DNA from: Ophiothrix spiculata
Lineage: Eukaryota; Echinodermata; Ophiuroidea; Amphilepidida; Ophiotrichidae
Assembly: GCA_000969725.1 (NCBI GenBank)
Contig: JXSR01S023088.1
Length of the DNA stretch: 30,583 nt
Strand: one strand, 5' to 3'
Part shown: piece by piece, positions 1-12,600 of the stretch
Layout: the number at the start of each line of letters is the position of its first letter
Position numbering within the stretch: the first letter of the stretch is position 1
The notes under the pieces: model-generated
Seen by the model: the letters and a program-made list of their open reading frames with translations, nothing else
What the model was told of the DNA's origin: nothing
Databases searched by the model: none
Made by a program: the position numbers and the translations under genes

Positions 1-61
1 GACCCAAAATTTTAATTTTTCCACTGGAGGGCAAACAAACAATTTATTTTTTTGGCCTAAG
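1..61. mobile_element. End of a MITE of the GGCCTAA-ended family (D)
   Basis: Bases 27-59 (GGAGGGCAAACAAACAATTT, a T-run, then GGCCTA) match the end of the element at 11272-11602 (GGAGGACAACAAAACAATTT, then GGCCTAA). The rest lies outside the window. Confidence 0.5.
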
Positions 62-538
62 ATCAAGACTTGCTCATAACATGTCCAAAAATATACATAC
101 TCATTCATTTTACATATGACCACATAAAAAAGGTTATAACCATATGACATTCATACTTAATGTACTTTTAGTAATGACTGTTATACATCATTGCTTAACG
201 CACAAAAACCAACAGATTAAAATTGATGTGATGGAATTTAACTACATTTTGATATGTTGCACTGATTTTTCCCTCGCACTCTCTGTAGTGAAAGTAGTGT
301 CAACCATTTTAAGAGGACATTGTCAATTTTGTTGTGCTTGCATGATTTTGCCAATGAAACTGTCATTTCAGTTGGAACAAAACAAACATAGTCTTGGAAT
401 TTTTAAGTGCACTTCCTGTAGTTTGTGTAATGTTACATTGAGTGACTCTCACAATTATTTTATACAAGAAAACCTTTTTCATATGAATCTATTTGAATGG
501 AGACACAATTGATAATCATCAAATTGAATTTTTTCCAG
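62..538. other. End of the intron before exon 1; nothing recognised
   Basis: AT-rich. An open frame at 144-512 has no domain-like cysteine spacing, no splice signals at suitable places, and no resemblance to the EGF exons. No repeat match elsewhere in the window was noticed. Confidence 0.5.
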
Positions 539-661
539 CTACCGGTGCATGTGATAGTATACCCTGTTTGAACGGAGGGACCTGCTTCCAGTCTGACACC
601 AAGTGTGACCAGTACACGTGCGCTTGCCCTGATTGTTTCTCTGGCAGCCAGTGTCAAATTC
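539..661 (+). CDS. Exon 1 visible: EGF module with eight cysteines
   Basis: Acceptor TTTTTTCCAG before 539, donor C|GTAAGT after 661; 123 nt, phase 1-1. Encodes one EGF-like module beginning [15 protein letters not shown]. Cysteine spacing gives the usual six plus two: one between C3 and C4 (in DTKC) and one replacing the conserved Gly after C5 ([12 protein letters not shown]). CDSIPC fits the O-glucose consensus C-x-S-x-P-C, and CLNGGTC the O-fucose consensus C-x4-[ST]-C. The first codon is split with an upstream exon, so the protein starts outside the window. Confidence 0.87.
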
Positions 662-3600
662 GTAAGTCAATTTTTGATCTACTTTCAAACTAAATACATC
701 TGATATGTTGTAATGTAGATAATTATAAAGAGGATTTTGCCCAGGGAGGGTGAACGGTATTGAAGAGATGACAATCTAATTTGCATATGCAGGGTTCCCA
801 TCCCATCAGGGAAAAGGCCTAAAAAAAAAAATAATTGTTTGATTGGCGTAACATAGAAAAAAAAAATAGGGTAGATAGGTCGGATTTATTTTTTATTTTT
901 TATTTATTTATTTTTTTTTTTAAGTCTATGTTTCACATACAAGAACACAAAATATATGACACATATACAAAAATATCTTCACTTTTTCCGTAACACATCT
1001 TTTATTTGTTATTTTGAATGTCCTGCAAGCCATATCTCTGGGCCCCACGAATCGATTCCCATCAAATTTGAGATTTGGAGGTTTTTTACCATGCTCAAAA
1101 AGATAAAAATATTTAGGGTCGGCGGTAAAAATAGGGTCGGTCGGGTTACGCCAATATCAAATAATTTTTTTCTTAAGGCCTAATTTGAAAAGTAGCCTGT
1201 GTTTTGTTTATTTATTTTTTTTTTTTTTTTGGGGGGGGGGTAAAAATAATTATCCTGGAATTTTGAGACTTCATCAGGACAAAATTAGAGAATTATGTTT
1301 TCCTAAAGTGCTGGGAATCTTGATCTGGCTTCATATACCAATCCAAAAAAGGATTTTTACAAGGTACTATAGATTAAACGTAATTAATGCTGTTGAAATT
1401 TATATTAAATCTGGACGTGATGAGATATGTTTTTTTCTTGATTTCTCCCATAGGTAATGATGCTTGCTCACAGAACCCATGTGAAAACAGCGGTGTATGC
1501 GTCGTAGGAGGGGGAGACTGTCGATTCTCATTCCAGTGCCAATGCCAGGGATGTTGGGAAGGACATAAATGCACACAATGTAAGTCACATCGATCAGATA
1601 TTTCTGGATTCTCATTCCAGTGCCAATGCCAGGAATGTTGGGAAGGACATAAATGCACACAATGTAAGTCACATCGATCAGAAATTTCTGGATTCTCATT
1701 CCAGTGCCAATGCCAGGGATGTTGGGAAGGACATAAATGCACACAATGTAAGTCACATCGATCAGATATTTCTGGATTTCGATCAGATATTTCTGGATTT
1801 TGATCAGATATTTCTGGATTTTTCATTCCAGTGCCAATGCCAGGGATGCTGGCAAGGGCATAAATGCACACAATGTAAGTCACATCGACCAGATATTTCT
1901 GGATTTCGATCAGATATTTCTGGATTCTCATTCCAGTGCCAATGCCAGGGATGCTGGCAAGGACATAAATGCACGCAATGTAAGTCACATCAATCAGATA
2001 TTTCTGGCACTGAAAAAAAAAATTATTAGGCAACACTAATTTAATTGTTTGTCTCAAAGCTCACCTAAATTTGAAAACATAACGGGGAATGCGTTTTTTT
2101 TTCTCCTTTTTAAAGTAATTTTTACAACTTTAATACCAGGCGTTACACTTGCCATTTTCGCCATTCATTTTCCATCCATTGATATTTAAACTGGCTACTA
2201 CGGCATTGTTTTCACATTACACGATTTGTGATATTCGATGGGTTTTATTTGACAAAATTAAAAAATTGAAAAAAAAAAATATTTAGAAGAAAAATCCAAA
2301 TTTCTGACAATTTGGCGATGGCATTCAGTGCAGGTTTAAACTAACAAGCATGACAGCTTTGAGACAAACAATTAAATTAGTGTGGCCTTATAAATACATG
2401 TTCAGTTTTCTTGAATTATGAATAAATGTTTAAACCTATTAGGTGCTTGTTTTTGATTACTCAGTACAAAGTATGCCCAACATTCATTGCATTACTTCTG
2501 GAATTTGGTTATCTGACAATATACATGGTATACTCATACCTTTATGCGGCCGTCCTTGACTATATGTGGCCCGTCATATCTAAAGGTACCTTAAGGTTTG
2601 CATAGTAAATTACGAGATACGGGCCAATGAAGCTGAGCAAAGTCAAAAATCACATCATAGGTCAAATTTCTAATTTTATCAGAAACGTTACCTTTGAAGT
2701 GTATTCTATCATATTAATCAGGTTCCAACATCTAATACATAAGACAGTGTTTTAAAAAAAGAGATAAAAATCCTTTCTCCATTCAAGTTTTACCAGTAAA
2801 GAAAATTTAAACTTGATTTTCTCAGAACTATAGTTTTCTATAGTAGCCCGATGCCTTTTACCAATTTGGATGTAACTTTGCAATTGAACATCCAATAACC
2901 AAAAGCAAGATGTCATTTTTAAGCTTAAAATATAATCTTTCAGATCAAGACCAAAAAAATCAATTTTCATTTTGTGACCCTTAAGATACCTTTCGATATG
3001 ATGGGTCACATATTGCTAATAACTTCCTGTGATAACACATAGGTTAACGAAGCAATTAGGATGAAATGTCTTTGCCAAGGACATAGCTTGTTTGTTGCAG
3101 CAGGGTTATACTTTGATCAACACCAAATAGGCGGGCCTCTTCACATTGTGAATTGATACAGATTAGCGTATGCGAAGCTGGACACAGCAAAAGTGCAGGA
3201 TACGCAGCACGCGTTGCACGTGTGACTCGCGCATCCATATCTACAGCACGTGTGTAACCGGGATTATGTTTTACTTGCGGATGAAGAAAAGCCTCATAAT
3301 TACTGCCTATTTAGTGTTGATCAAAGTATAGAATTCACAACTCACTGATAATGAGTCCTGCACTGTTCTTCTAGACTACATTAGCTCCCCACGTAATAGA
3401 TTAATTTTTCAAGGTTTATTAATTTCTACTTGTATTTCAGCAACCCGTGCCTGTGATGCTTATAACCCCTGCTTGAATGGTGCTACTTGTATAGCAGGGA
3501 CAGGCATCGATTGTGATGAATATACATGCCAATGTCCGCCATGCTGGACTGGACCGCTGTGCGATCAGTGTAAGTATTTCTCTTTCTTTTGCAACATCTG

Positions 3601-6600
3601 CCTACCGGCTTTCTTCAATGCTGGGAAGGTAACAGACTCGCGGGGAAGGAGGTGTGGCAAACCCCTCACCGCAAAAATAGCAAATTGTTGAGTCTGGCCC
3701 AAACGCTTCGTAAGAGAGATGGGCACTCCGTCCCCTTAACCTATACTTTTTTTACCTACTGAAGTCCATGCCATATTCCTTTGACAGTATTAACAAAATC
3801 CAACGTGCATGCCCCTGTTACTTGTAGATGAAATCAGCATCCTGGATGTTTGTTTACACTGTCTGAGGAATGGCATCAGTTTTATTGCATACACTTCATC
3901 AGGAAAAAATCAAAGAATCATGTTTTCCTAAAGTGCTGGGAACCTTGAACCTTCTACCTTTGCCACTGGAGTTTAATAGGAAAAGTGATAATTGATTAGA
4001 ACAATTTCGCAAGTTACTCAAGTTAAGTTGGTTTCAGAGTTTCCTGTCTTGTGGTCATACGAACAGCCTGACGTCAAAAATTATAAGTGCGCAAACTCGA
4101 CCTTGTCGCATCTAAAAAAATTGCTTGCCGTACGACAAGCCGATATATCGATTACCCTGTCGTCTGCCGCTACAAGCTTAGTCGTCTTCCGCAACGACAG
4201 CTTCTCTGAAACCACCTTAACACTATAAGGTGCAGCTATGATTTCTGTTTATTGAAAAGCTTTGAAACCATGATATAGGTCTTAACTGTCCCATAACAAT
4301 TTTGACGAGATCAATCTAATCATATCATATACATAGAGCATTTACCTGTTCAATTATTATCACTAGGAGTGAAGGTGATATATAGGAAGAGTTCACATTG
4401 CAAAATAAATCATACTTCTGCAAGATGCAAATTTTTTTTGAGATAATTACAATCTTCGTATAACTTTTATTTGTTTTGATTTATTCCAGTGGTAGATACA
4501 TGCCAATCAGCCCCATGTGTTAATGGTGGTACATGTAATAATGACTGCCCTGGAGTCTACTCATTCACATGTACATGTCCACAGTGCTGGGAAGGTGCAG
4601 ACTGTTCACAGGGTAAGTTTACTGATGATACATGTAATTCGCTCATTGCACGGTTCGCCATTTGCAGGGGAGAGCCTCCATTTGACAGTCAATTAAACTA
4701 GTATGTTACATAACGAGGCATTCACTTCATGCAAGGTGAGTGGTTTTTGAAAAGAGGGAATGATCAATCGAACTGTTAATCGTAGTATTATGTAAGGTCC
4801 CATTCATCTCTCAAGCCAGGTCAAGGCTCTCCCCAAAATGGCGAAATCGTGACTGCGCAGGAGTCTACTCATTCACATGTACTTGTTAACAATGCTTGGA
4901 AGGTACATGCTGTTTGCAAAGTAAGCTTATGTAGCAAACACAAGTAATCATATTTATATATGATGGATTTTTCCTTGTGGCTTAAATAAGTCTACCATTA
5001 TTGGCCCAATGCAATGATTTAAATGCCAGATCAGTAAAGAATATGTAAGATACTTTATCTATGTTTATCTCATGACACATATTCATAAGCTTTTGATAGA
5101 TATAAGTAGTTGTGTTTTGGAAGAGACTTGCTTGTGTAAAGCTGTTCTATCTGTATAAGGTATAATAGTGTAAAGCCTCATTAATACTCGTACATAAACA
5201 TAAAGTTATATTAACCTGTAGCACAAAGTTGTTTGCAAATTAAAAGACACTGATTTTAATTGTTTAGCACCTGATTACATTATATAGAACATAGAGAAAT
5301 TATTTGTTTTAGAGATTCCTCTGTTATCACTAATTACTTTCTTATATGTTTATGAATACCATTTTGGGGGAAGCGGGTTAGCGCAGCGGTACTTCCCTCA
5401 CTTTGCACCACCGAGTCCCGGGTTCGACTCCCGGTCCTGGCACTTTATGTGCATTTGGTTTTCAGTCCTTGCTCGCTTCCACAGGTTCTTCTCTGGGTAC
5501 TTCGGTCTTCCTCCTGCATCCAAAACTGATTTAATTATAGAAAGATCTTCAACCCCAATGGGAAATAAGCTTCTTTAGAGGCTTTCTTGGGCTATCCTTG
5601 GCGATTGGCCTAAAGAATTCTTTCCTTCTTTCTTTCTTTTGGTAGCGGTTGATGTTTGCCAGTCCGCACCGTGTCTGAATGGAGCAGCTTGTACCAATAT
5701 GTGCCCTGACTATGAATGTACATGCCTGGATGGTTTCATAGGAGATAACTGCGAGACAGGTAGGTCCATACCGATTTTAATGGAAAAGCACACAATTTTG
5801 GCAAATTTTCTCCAAAAGCACCCAATTTATGGAAATTGGGTGCATTCATTTTAGACAAAAACCACCCAATCGCTAGGTGTAGACTTTTTCAAAACACAAC
5901 TTTCCAAGAATGTCCAAAGCTGATTTTACTCTTTCCGGCATTAAAGCGACTCTTTAACACAATAACCAGAATGTTAAGTTTGCGTTCTTGTTAACTGGTT
6001 GCGTATTAATTTGAACTTGTAATTTAGGTTAGCACTAACGAGTCACTTTTAGGTGAGGAGCTCCGAGTTGACTGGTAATTATAAGCTTAATCAGATGATT
6101 TCAAGCCATGTATGGGTCTTAATATAATATAATTATTTTTCACTTTTATTGCACTGCAAATGTGAGAGAATTTTCTGAATTTTTTTAAAAATAAAAAGTA
6201 CATGCTAATGAGCTTGTACATGATTTGTTGATAAAACGGCCGCGTGATCGACATTACAAAGATTTCCGAATGGAGTTTGAAATTGGAAAGACCCAAGAGA
6301 AACTTGCAAGATTCTTAAATGAGGCATTATAGTCATATTTGTATACATATTAATTACTCCGTAAACACAATAGAACAAGACTAGGGATGTAGACTAAACT
6401 AATGGAAAATAATTTTAATCTACAATGATTTAAAGCATATAAATAATATGTCTGTAGATTTAAGCATAAATGTTAATTGAAACAATGACATAAATTATCT
6501 CAGATTTCTTCCCAATAGTCTTATTTGTCACAGGATCACACTGATCTTGGGCCACGGTAAACAAACTTTGTGCATATGGACCGTGTAGTTGAAGGGACTA

Positions 6601-9600
6601 GCCTAGATTCCAAGTAGAATTAAAAACTTATTGAAATGCTCTAAAGAAAGCTTAAAAGTGTAGTAATATCCAAAAGAGTACAACAATTTACACACAATTG
6701 GCTCAAATTGAGAGAGAATTAATTTGCAATATATCATTCTTTGATGGTGGTGTGGCTATCCTGTGTTTCCTAAATCCTAAATTTGTACCTCAGATGGATT
6801 TTCCAGATAAAATTTCAAACAAAGCTCCTAGATATAATTTAAAACATATTAAAAGAGAAACAATTTTATCAAAAATAATTTGTTTGGCAATCAAAGGTGT
6901 AGAAACAAGATTTTTTTAAGTTTTCAAAGTAGAAACACTGTTGCTGTTTTGATACCCTAAACAGTGTCACCTGTTTCAACCTTCAGTCCTCAAAAGCAAC
7001 CCTAATTCACCTTTTTCTTGGTCAGCCTGTGCCTGCAACATTATATTTGAGTGCCCCCACAGGCTTTTTGTACACTTGATAGACATCATTTTTATGTCAC
7101 CTATGACCTTTTAGCTTATTAGATTTGTTTTGTAGATATTAATACCCTCCAAACAATTTGGTTTAGATATGCTTACATTTATTACATTACATTAATTCCA
7201 TTTGTTTTAGTATAGGAAAGCTATCAATTTTTCTGTGGCAAAACAAGGTTTTGACGTAAATGCTTTTGGATAGTTTAATTCCTTCATTTTAGGCTGTTTT
7301 TACTCAAAACCATTTCTGATCAAAATTTTATAGTATTGCTTTAAATTGGGAATTTAATCTGAGATCCCCTGACAACCAGTGTTACTTCTGTGTGAAACTG
7401 TATATTTGTTTCTTTTTTTTCAGATCTGTGTACTCCTAATCCATGTCAGAATTCAGGAACTTGTTTACCCATGCCAGGGACATACCAGTGCCAATGTGAT
7501 GAGTGCCACACAGGACCAGCTTGTGAAATAGGTATGGAAATAAGTGCAGACTAAATTGACCCAGGTTTTTATTATTCACGTCTTTGCAAAATTAAATCAT
7601 ACACAAAAATTCTGGGTGATTACATAGATACTGGAAAATTCAATTTAGTCACTGGCCCAAGTTTCAGTGAGAAATTCTGGAAGAGAGCAAGGGTTTTAGT
7701 GTGTGTGTTGGGGAATGGGAGGTATCGCTTTATGTACCAATAGGAGAGAAATAGAAAGGGTATCTTTGATTATGTTTTTATATGTCAGAGATGGGGGGAG
7801 TAAAGGGCTTGCAAAATCATAAATTTGAAATGATTTTTGTATAATGAAATGGTAAAATCTAGTAAAGTTCAGTGGATTTAAAAGAGTTTATAAAGAGTTT
7901 AATTTAATCAATATAATAGGTAAGTAGGTAAAATTATGGTTTACTTTCCAGAATTATACTTTGTTATCCATGTGCTTTTTCAGAGGTAAACATCTGTGAC
8001 AGCTTACCATGCCTGAATGGAGGTACCTGTGAGAACGAGTGTTCCAGCTACTCATGTCAGTGTGTGCCTGGGTACGAAGGAGATAACTGCGGTATCAGTA
8101 AGTATTTCCCTGTGAGAACGAATTTCAAATATTTTCAAAACTAGGCGATTAAACAAAAGATTGAAAAAAAAAATCTCTAGAACCATTGATATAGATGACT
8201 TATACCTATTTTTGAACATTTTGGCCGAATAATATTTTTTCTAGCCTTGTTCAAAAATTGTTGGCAAAATGACTCGTTTTTGGTGAGTTACTAAAAAGCA
8301 AGTTGGCTTGAATCTGATGCTATAAATAGATTCCTTGTGAAATTCCCTTTCTAAAAATGTATACTTTTATGGAGTTTACTTCATTAGTTTTCACGTTATG
8401 ATCAAAATAAATTCTCAGAAATCGTGAGACTCTGACCTCCCTCAAATTACAAAAGTTTTCCCCCTGACGATTGTGGATCATCAGTGAGTGGATTGTTAGC
8501 CTACCCTCATGATTCCAGCCTCTCGTGGCTCTTCAGATTGAAATATGTGCTCGCCATATCGAAAAGTACCTTAAGGTCTTCTTAGTAAATTGCAAGATAC
8601 AAGCCATTGAAGCTGTGCATAGTCAAAAATCATGTCCAAGGTCGAATTTCTAATTTCAACAGAAAACATTACCTTTGAAGTGTATTCTATCATATTATTC
8701 AGGTTCCAACATCCAAGACATAATAAAAACATTTTAAAAACAGAGATAAAAATCCTTTCTCCATTCAAGTTTTACCAGTACAGAAACTTTAAACTCGATT
8801 TCTCAGAACTAAAGTTTTCTGAATCAGCCCGATACCTTTTACTAATTTGGATGTAACTTTGCAATCGAACATCCAATAACCAAAAGCAATGTGCAATTTT
8901 AAAGCTTAAAATATAATCTTTCAGATCAGATTAAAAAATCAATTTTCATTTTGGGACACTTATGGTACCTTTCGATATGGCGGGTCACATATGGACTTTT
9001 GTTATCAGAATTGTGGGTTTTAAATATCAAGAATGGTAGGTATTTGTGCCTCTCAAAGATTCTCAAAGCAGAGACTATTTCTTCTACTATCTCAGCGCGA
9101 CATAATATACTACATAAGTTTTTTATCTACAAATCTTCCCAAATGTACAGATATTAATTTGTTTACAATTTTTTTTGTTTCAGGAACCAACCTTTGCCTT
9201 AGTGCTCCCTGTCAAAATGGCGGCCAGTGTGTTAATGAATTCACCTCGTATTACTGTGTATGCCCTGGGGGTTATGCAGGAGAACTGTGTGAAACAGGTG
9301 TGTATACAAACTTATACAGGGCTTGATATAAGGTGTGGCCAATATTTCAATAAATTGACGTCGTTTTACTTTGTATGTCCTGAGGGCTTTGCAGACAAAC
9401 TGTGTGAAGTATGTGTATACAAATCTATACAAGGCTTGTTATATAAGTTTTTGTCAGTGAATTTGAATCTTTGACAAATTATTTGTCTCCTTGTTTCCTT
9501 GGGCAAGAAACTTTACTCTACTTGCTCTGTGGTTCGGAAGTCATGTAAAGCCTTTGGTCCCCTGTACGAAGAGACTCCTTCATGGGGTATGCATTTCATG

Positions 9601-12600
9601 CTAGTACTGTGTATCATTGATTGATTGAGGGCTTGATATAAGGTGTGGCCAATATATTAATGAATTCACCTGGTATTACTGTGTATGCCCTGGGGGTTAT
9701 GCTGGAGAACTGTGTGAAACAGGTGTGTATACAAACTTATACAGGGCTTGATATAAGGTGTGGCCAATATATATCAATGAATTCACCTCATATTACTGTG
9801 TATGCCCTGGGGGTTATGCTGGAGAACTGTGTGAAACAGGTGTGTATACAAACTTATACAGGGCTTGATATAAGGCCAAAAAAACAACTCTGTCTCAGCT
9901 TACTTAAGGTCAAAACCCTAAGCGCTATGGCCCTAAAAGTTTGCATTTTTATCAGGAGCTTACATAGTCCCACTCTATTTGAAGTTTGCATTTGGACCAG
10001 GAAATCAATTGATTTATCAGATTATTGTTTTATCATAGTTTGTACCGGTATTTAAAGGGACTAGCCTAGATTACACTTTGAATTAAAAACTTATGGAAAT
10101 GCTAGAAAAAGTGAGTAAAATCCAAAAAAGTACAAAAATGTACACAGTAATTTGCAATATATCATTCTTTGACGGTGGTGTGACTATCCTGTGTTTTCTA
10201 AATCCTCAATTTGTACCCCAGTTTGATTTATCAGATAAAAGATCAAACAAAGCTCCTGGAGATAATTTAATGCATATCAAAAGAGAAACAATTTCATCAA
10301 AAATAAATTTTTGCCCATCACAAGTGTAGAAACAAGGTCTTTTCAAGTTTTGAAACTAGAAACACTGTTTTCACACTATTTTTGGCCGCCAGCAAAAAAG
10401 AAAGTAGGTAAAGAATTGCAAATTTCTCCAATATTCCTCAAAATCATGGAAAACTACTTGCAGGTTATATTACTATAAACATGATCTACTGATTTATGTA
10501 AAAAAATATGTAGGTAAAAAATTATGGGAAGAATCTAGGCCAGTCTCTTTTAGTCCTGGCACTATGTTGTCAAGTCATGGGAAATGCTATGTAGTAAAAC
10601 TGCCATTTAAGCATGTCTGTACAGACCATCTTAGGACTAAGTCCACACCTCAAATTCACCCAAAATATTGAAGCTGTAAAATTTTATTATTAGTAAGCTC
10701 CTCGAGAATCTGTGCATCTCATGATAGGTGGTTTGTTTACATTTAGAATCAAAATGTGTAATTTTCAGGCCTAAACTTACCTTGTATGTTGTAACATTGG
10801 GTTTCCGAATTTGACAACCTCAACTTTGTTTACGTCCAGATTTTGGATGATAAATTTCATCTTTGGGTTTAAATTAGAGTTGTAATGATTCTACACTATA
10901 AAAGATGTTGCCTATGCTGATTGGAAATTTTTTAGTTTTTTTATTTTTCAAATATTTCATGTCAAAACTTAGAAAGCTTAAATGGCCAAAGTATTACGCA
11001 TTATTCCTCTGACCTAGGACCTATAGAAATTACAATAGCCAATGATAAAAGTTAATGGTGGTCCATGGTCACAGCTCTGGGACTAAGTCTCTTTAAGAAG
11101 TTTTTGTTGGCTTGATTTCTCCTCTCCTTTGCAGACATCAACGAGTGTGCTTCTAACCCATGCCAGAATGGCGGCATCTGCAATGAGTTGGCCATCAATG
11201 GATACTTCTGTATATGCTCAGGCAACTTCATAGGAGACAAGTGTGAACAAAGTAAGTACAATCTTGTCAAATGGCACCTATTTTTCGAAACTGGAAAAAA
11301 GTTTTTACTGTACAAAAGTATACCGCGCCCAATTCTCAGATTTCCAAAAATGTTTTTCTTTCTTTGAGAATTTTGATTTTTTTGAAAATATTGTTTAAGT
11401 TGTTGTTTTCATTTTGTTTCCATTTTAATACTGTTTTTGTATAAAGAGATTTTTCGGTACAGTAGACTTATTTGCATCTTTATAGAGGCCATAATTTGGT
11501 GTAACTTTGACTTACATTTGAAAAAAAAAATCTAACACCCGCCAGCACTTGCTCAAAAAAAGTTATGGAGGACAACAAAACAATTTATTTTTTTTGGCCT
11601 AACAAAATGTGACCCACCATATCGAAAGGTACCTTAAGGGTCCGAAAATGAAATTGAATTGTTGATCTCAACTGAAAGATTATATTTTAAGCTTTATATT
11701 GACACCTTGCTTTTGATTATTGAATGATTGATTGTAAAGTTACATCCAAATTGGTAAAAGGTATCGGGCTGATTCAAAAAACAATAGTTCTGAGAAAATC
11801 AAGTTTAAAGTTTTGGTATTGAGTAAAACTTGGATGGAGAGGTGATTTTCATCTTGGTTTTAACACATTTTTATGTGTTTGATGTTGGAATCTGATTAAT
11901 GTGATATAGAATACACTTCAAAGGTAACGTTTCTGATGAAATTAGAAAATCAACTAAGCTTGGACACAATTTTTGACTTTGCTCAGCTTCAATGGCCCGT
12001 TTCTCGTAATACACTATGTCAACCTTAGGTACCTTTTGATATGACGGGGCACGTATTGGATTTCACATTTCAATTTTCATTCACTTTCAGACAAGTTTAT
12101 CCTTCCTTTACATTTATGAAAAACTGCAATTTGAAAGTCTGAAGTTAAGGTGGTTTCAGACTAGCTGTCGTCGGGGCACACGACGTTGCGGCACACGACC
12201 AAACATTTGCAATTTTGAGTTGCCGTACTGTAGCACGACACATTTGCATATTGCTGCAATGGTCTGTCACAAGAAAAGTTGAATATATTGCAACTCAAAA
12301 TATCACGTCGTTGCGACCATCACAACAGGGTAATCGATATACCGGCTTGTCGTACTGCAAGGAGATGCGACAAGGTCGAGTTTGCACACTTTAAATTTTT
12401 GCCTGTTGTATGGTTGTACGACAGCACGACAGGCTAGTCTGAAACCGGCTTAATTGTGCACTCAATTAATGATTGGAGCTTTTGAATATATTTTAATGAA
12501 GCATGGTATTTCATTTATTCATTACATAATATTTTCCATATTTTCTCCTGCATGTAAGCAGTTTGCTGCTTTCCAAACAGTCTTTCACTAGCATCATAAG

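Noticed and set aside
144-512. Open frame of 122 codons before exon 1
   Set aside because: No domain-like cysteine spacing, no match to the gene's exon pattern, AT-rich; likely chance.
1621-1663. Mini-exons in the exon 2 ladder bounded by TTCCAG and GTAAGT
   Set aside because: 43 nt starting in the wrong phase would shift the frame after a phase 1 donor; read-through to the next donor is the only frame-keeping option.
1374-2057. Long minus-strand open frame (227 codons) with internal repeats
   Set aside because: It is the antisense reading of the 84-bp ladder; multiples of three in the period keep several frames open. Not a gene.
5366-5442. tRNA gene
   Set aside because: A and B boxes are present, but the body continues as a SINE with a CTTT tail and no proper acceptor stem was apparent; more likely a SINE head.
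9645-10055. 136-codon open frame with repeated peptide
   Set aside because: Out-of-frame reading of the exon 8 ladder; the EGF reading is in another frame.
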